In this document: positions 17,817-20,181 of the stretch, one piece after another | How the letters are laid out: every line of letters starts with the position of its first letter | How positions within the stretch are numbered: the first letter of the stretch is position 1 | DNA from: Stagonosporopsis chrysanthemi | Taxonomy: Eukaryota > Ascomycota > Dothideomycetes > Pleosporales > Didymellaceae | Assembly: GCA_022560025.1 (NCBI GenBank) | Contig: JAFISE010000328.1 | Location: forward strand, 1 to 20,181 | Length of the DNA stretch: 20,181 nt | Direction of reading: 5' to 3' | The notes under the pieces: generated by a model | Seen by the model: only the letters and a program-made list of their open reading frames with translations | Databases searched by the model: none | Told to the model about the DNA's origin: nothing | Made by a program: the position numbers and the translations under genes

Positions 17817-18228
17817 GAGTACTTTAATAGATCTTAAGAGTATAAGCAGTGCAGAATTAATTCTTGCTTACTACTACTTCTAAGCAGCCTAGCTAGCTAA
17901 TATTAGTTAAATTATAAGGTAGGCTCTTTAGTTGCTATACTGTTGCTGCTAGGAAGTCTAGTATATAATATAGCGTACTTAGGTTACCTAGTTAGTCTTT
18001 AGGCAAACCTAGGCTAGTTTCTAAGTAGACCTAGGCTTAAAGAGTGCGCTCTAGTAAGTACTTACTCTATAAGTAGTAAGCTACCTTGTAGAAAAAAAAG
18101 CTTAGAAGTATAGCTTTGTCTACTATTATTAAAGGTAGAGTCTAGTAGTAGAGCACACCTTTAGTAGCTTATTAAAAGCAGTACTTAGGGGCAAAAGCTT
18201 GTTCTAAGGAGTCTTAAAGTTAAGCCTT

Positions 18229-18240
18229 AAGAAAGAAGAG
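18229..18240 (+). promoter_or_regulatory. Polypurine tract before the middle TRIM-like LTR
   Basis: AAGAAAGAAGAG, five bases before 18246. The equivalent in the second unit is at 18760-18771. Confidence 0.5.
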
Positions 18241-18245
18241 TATAT

Positions 18246-18347
18246 TATTATAGGTATATACTATTTAAATCTTAGTACCTTTATTTATTAAAGTATAATA
18301 CCTTTTTAGTTAGTATAGCTAAGGTAAGTTTAAGCTAAGGCCTTACA
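18246..18347 (+). repeat. TRIM-like LTR, copy 2 (middle)
   Basis: 102 bp. The TGT start is mutated to TAT; it ends CCTTACA. Confidence 0.65.
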
Positions 18348-18776
18348 GAGTACTCTAAAAGATCTTAAGAGCGTAAATAGTACAGGTTTAATCCTTGCTT
18401 GCTACTACTTCTAAGTAGCCTAGCTAGCTAATTTTAGTTAAAGTATAAAGCAGGCTTCTTAGTTACTATGCTGTTACTGCTAAGAGGTCTAGTATATAAT
18501 ATAGCGTACTTAGGTTACCTAGTTAGTTGCTAAGTAAACCTAGGCTAGTCTCTAGGTAGACCTAGGCTTAAAGAGTACACTCTAGTAAGTATATACTCTA
18601 TAAGTAGTAAGCTACCTTATTAAAGAAGAAGCTTAGAAGCGTAGCTTTGTCTACTATTATTAAGAGTAGAGTCTAGTAGCAGAGTACACCTTTAGTAGCT
18701 TATTAAAGGCAGTACTTAGAAGCAAGAGCTTGTTCTAAAGAGTCTTAGAGTTAAGCCTTAAGAAAGAAGAGTATAT

Positions 18777-18878
18777 TGTTATAGGTATATACTATTTAAA
18801 CCTTAGTGCCTTTATCTATTAAAGTACTATACTTTTTTAGTTAGCGTAGCTAAGGTAAGTTTAAGCTAAGGCCTTATA
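18777..18878 (+). repeat. TRIM-like LTR, copy 3
   Basis: 102 bp, TGTTAT start, end mutated to CCTTATA. The hAT sequence resumes after the target duplication. Confidence 0.65.
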
Positions 18879-18883
18879 AAGCC
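18879..18883. repeat. Right target duplication of the TRIM-like element (AAGCC)
   Basis: Follows the third repeat and continues into CTAGCTTAG, the hAT sequence. One transversion from the empty-site CAGCC. Confidence 0.5.
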
Positions 18884-19206
18884 TAGCTTAGAAAATCTAT
18901 AAGTAAAGATAGCTTTATAGCTAACTTGCTAGCTATTACTATAATAGATAACTATAATAAACTACTATATTATTAAATATAAGATATACTTTCTAATAGC
19001 ACTATTTTCTAGTTAGTCTAATATTTTGCAGTATAGATATATAGACTACAAGTATAAGAGTCTTATAATTTAAGCATGTTTTTATTTACCTATAGTATAC
19101 AGGCTACTTCGCTTAAAAAACTAAAGCTGCAAACTAGTAACTAGTTAATAACTTAAATATAATAACTACTATACTTATATATAATTTTAAGTACTATTAT
19201 TATAGC

Positions 19207-20181
19207 TATAGACTTTATAGAAGATGTCTTACTGCTCTATATTAAGTAAGAAGATAAGCCTAAGCTACTTACTTTTACTAGTAGTTTGTATATTTAAGAT
19301 TGCTTTAAACTAGAAGAATAAAACAGTGTTCTTAATATAATTATTACAGCTACTTATTATATTGCTAAAGCTAATTATAGTTAGGCTTTGTAACTTAAAA
19401 GGCTAAGATTTGCTATGTCTTTATTTAGCGCAGCTAAGGTAGATCTAAGAAAGGCTGCTCTACTAATTTAATATTCTCTTTTAAAAGCTAGCTTAGTAAT
19501 TCTACTTGCGTAATCTAGTAAAGAACTAGAGCTTTACTTTGTAATAAAAAAGAAGTAGCTATAAGTAAAGCTTATAATACTAACTACACAGTAAAATATT
19601 AGCGTTTAAAAAAACTAAAGACAGTAGCAACTTATATAGCTAGTACTACTAAATAGAAGACTAAGATCTAGTAATAAGCTAAGAAGAATCTTAACTAGAC
19701 CTTCTATAATATCTGTAAGAGTAGTTAGTTATTACGTTTTATTATTATATCTTTATTCTAACTAAATATAGTAAAATAGCTTAAAGATAAGCTTAGTGCT
19801 GCTTATAAAAAATAAGATACTATTAATTGTAAGATTAATATACGTAAATATTTAATATCTCTTTCTAAGGTTAACACTGCTATTAAGAAGAAAAAAAAGT
19901 TAGGTACTAGCTAAGTAGCTAAATACCTACTTAGTGCTAGTAGTGCTCTTAAAATTATTCTTTAAAAAGAGTATTAGAAGGGTCTTAAGAAGCTAAAAAC
20001 TAATACCTTTAACTTTAATACTAAGAAAGAAGAGTAAGTTAAGTTTAATAACAAGCTTTTACTAAAAAGTCTAGCTGTGTATCTAGATAATAAGTAGAAG
20101 TAAGTTATTATATCTAATTATTATATATATTTACTAATAGTACTAGGCAGCGTAAGCCTAATAATTACCTAGCTAATCTAG
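19207..20181 (+). pseudogene. Unidentified upstream gene of hAT copy 2, partial
   Basis: Aligns without indels to 12527-13501 of copy 1 and shows the same pieces: the EDKPK-like start, the KRLRFAMSL block and the Lys-rich segment. It includes the intron signals at 20100-20140 (GTAAGT to TTACTAATAG). It has more stops than copy 1, and the acidic tail lies beyond the window. Confidence 0.5.

Larger units (their letters stand above)
17715..18878 (+). mobile_element. TRIM-like element in tandem: LTR-internal-LTR-internal-LTR
   Basis: The insertion is 1164 bp with an exact 531-bp period: three 102-bp terminal repeats (17715-17816, 18246-18347, 18777-18878) separated by two 429-bp internal segments. 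The repeats start TGTTAT (TATTAT in the middle copy) and end CTTACA (CTTATA in the last). A purine tract AAGAAAGAAGAG precedes each of the two downstream repeats by five bases, as a plus-strand polypurine tract should. There is no coding capacity. This matches a terminal-repeat retrotransposon in miniature that became tandem by LTR recombination. A plain tandem duplication is the alternative. Confidence 0.65.
17493..20181 (+). mobile_element. Second, partial copy of the hAT family (left end missing or diverged, right end beyond window)
   Basis: From about 17495 the sequence follows copy 1 from about 11983, with one 1-bp indel, up to the insertion at 17715. After it, the match runs at a constant offset of 6680 to the window edge (20181 equals 13501). 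Differences are mostly transitions. The roughly 1 kb that copy 1 has between its left terminus and 11983 is not found here, so this copy is either 5'-truncated or has a different 5' end. Confidence 0.85.

Overview
The window looks like a transposon-filled, AT-rich block from a filamentous ascomycete with active repeat-induced point mutation (RIP). The evidence is long stretches dominated by TA, TTA, CTA and TAG, transposon reading frames broken by TAG/TAA stops rather than indels, and copy-to-copy differences that are C-to-T or G-to-A. I see no ordinary host gene locus, rRNA, tRNA or CRISPR. A species cannot be named from the sequence.

Layout. (1) 1-99 is the right end of a hAT DNA transposon copy that escaped RIP. 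(2) 108-2312 is a heavily mutated older LTR-retrotransposon gag-protease region on the minus strand. (3) 2318-10890 is a complete Ty3/gypsy chromovirus on the minus strand, with 214-bp LTRs and a perfect 5-bp target duplication (CTAAT). It is lightly mutated: gag, then pol in the -1 frame, with protease, reverse transcriptase, RNase H, a repeat-rich spacer, integrase, GPF module, chromodomain and an AT-hook-like tail. Its 3' region carries an antisense gene (3643-4571, plus strand) with its own TATA-type promoter and a 47-bp intron, plus a second copy of the minisatellite found in pol. The primer-binding site suggests Tf1-type self-priming rather than tRNA priming. (4) 10956-16978 is a complete RIP-mutated hAT element with 18-bp inverted ends and a perfect 8-bp target duplication (CTTAGTAC). 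It has an upstream unidentified gene and a hAT transposase, both on the plus strand. (5) 17493-20181 is a partial second copy of the hAT family, cut by the window edge. It is split by a 1164-bp TRIM-like element in a tandem LTR-internal-LTR-internal-LTR arrangement (17715-18878); the matching empty site survives in the first hAT copy.

Order of events (inference). The old gag-protease element was heavily mutated. The chromovirus inserted into its 5' part and was mutated only lightly. The hAT copy at 10956-16978 is old and heavily mutated, whereas the hAT end at 1-99 is unmutated and therefore probably young. Every protein-coding element appears inactive in this copy because of stops, but the structural signals (LTRs, polypurine tract, primer site, inverted ends, target duplications) are readable.
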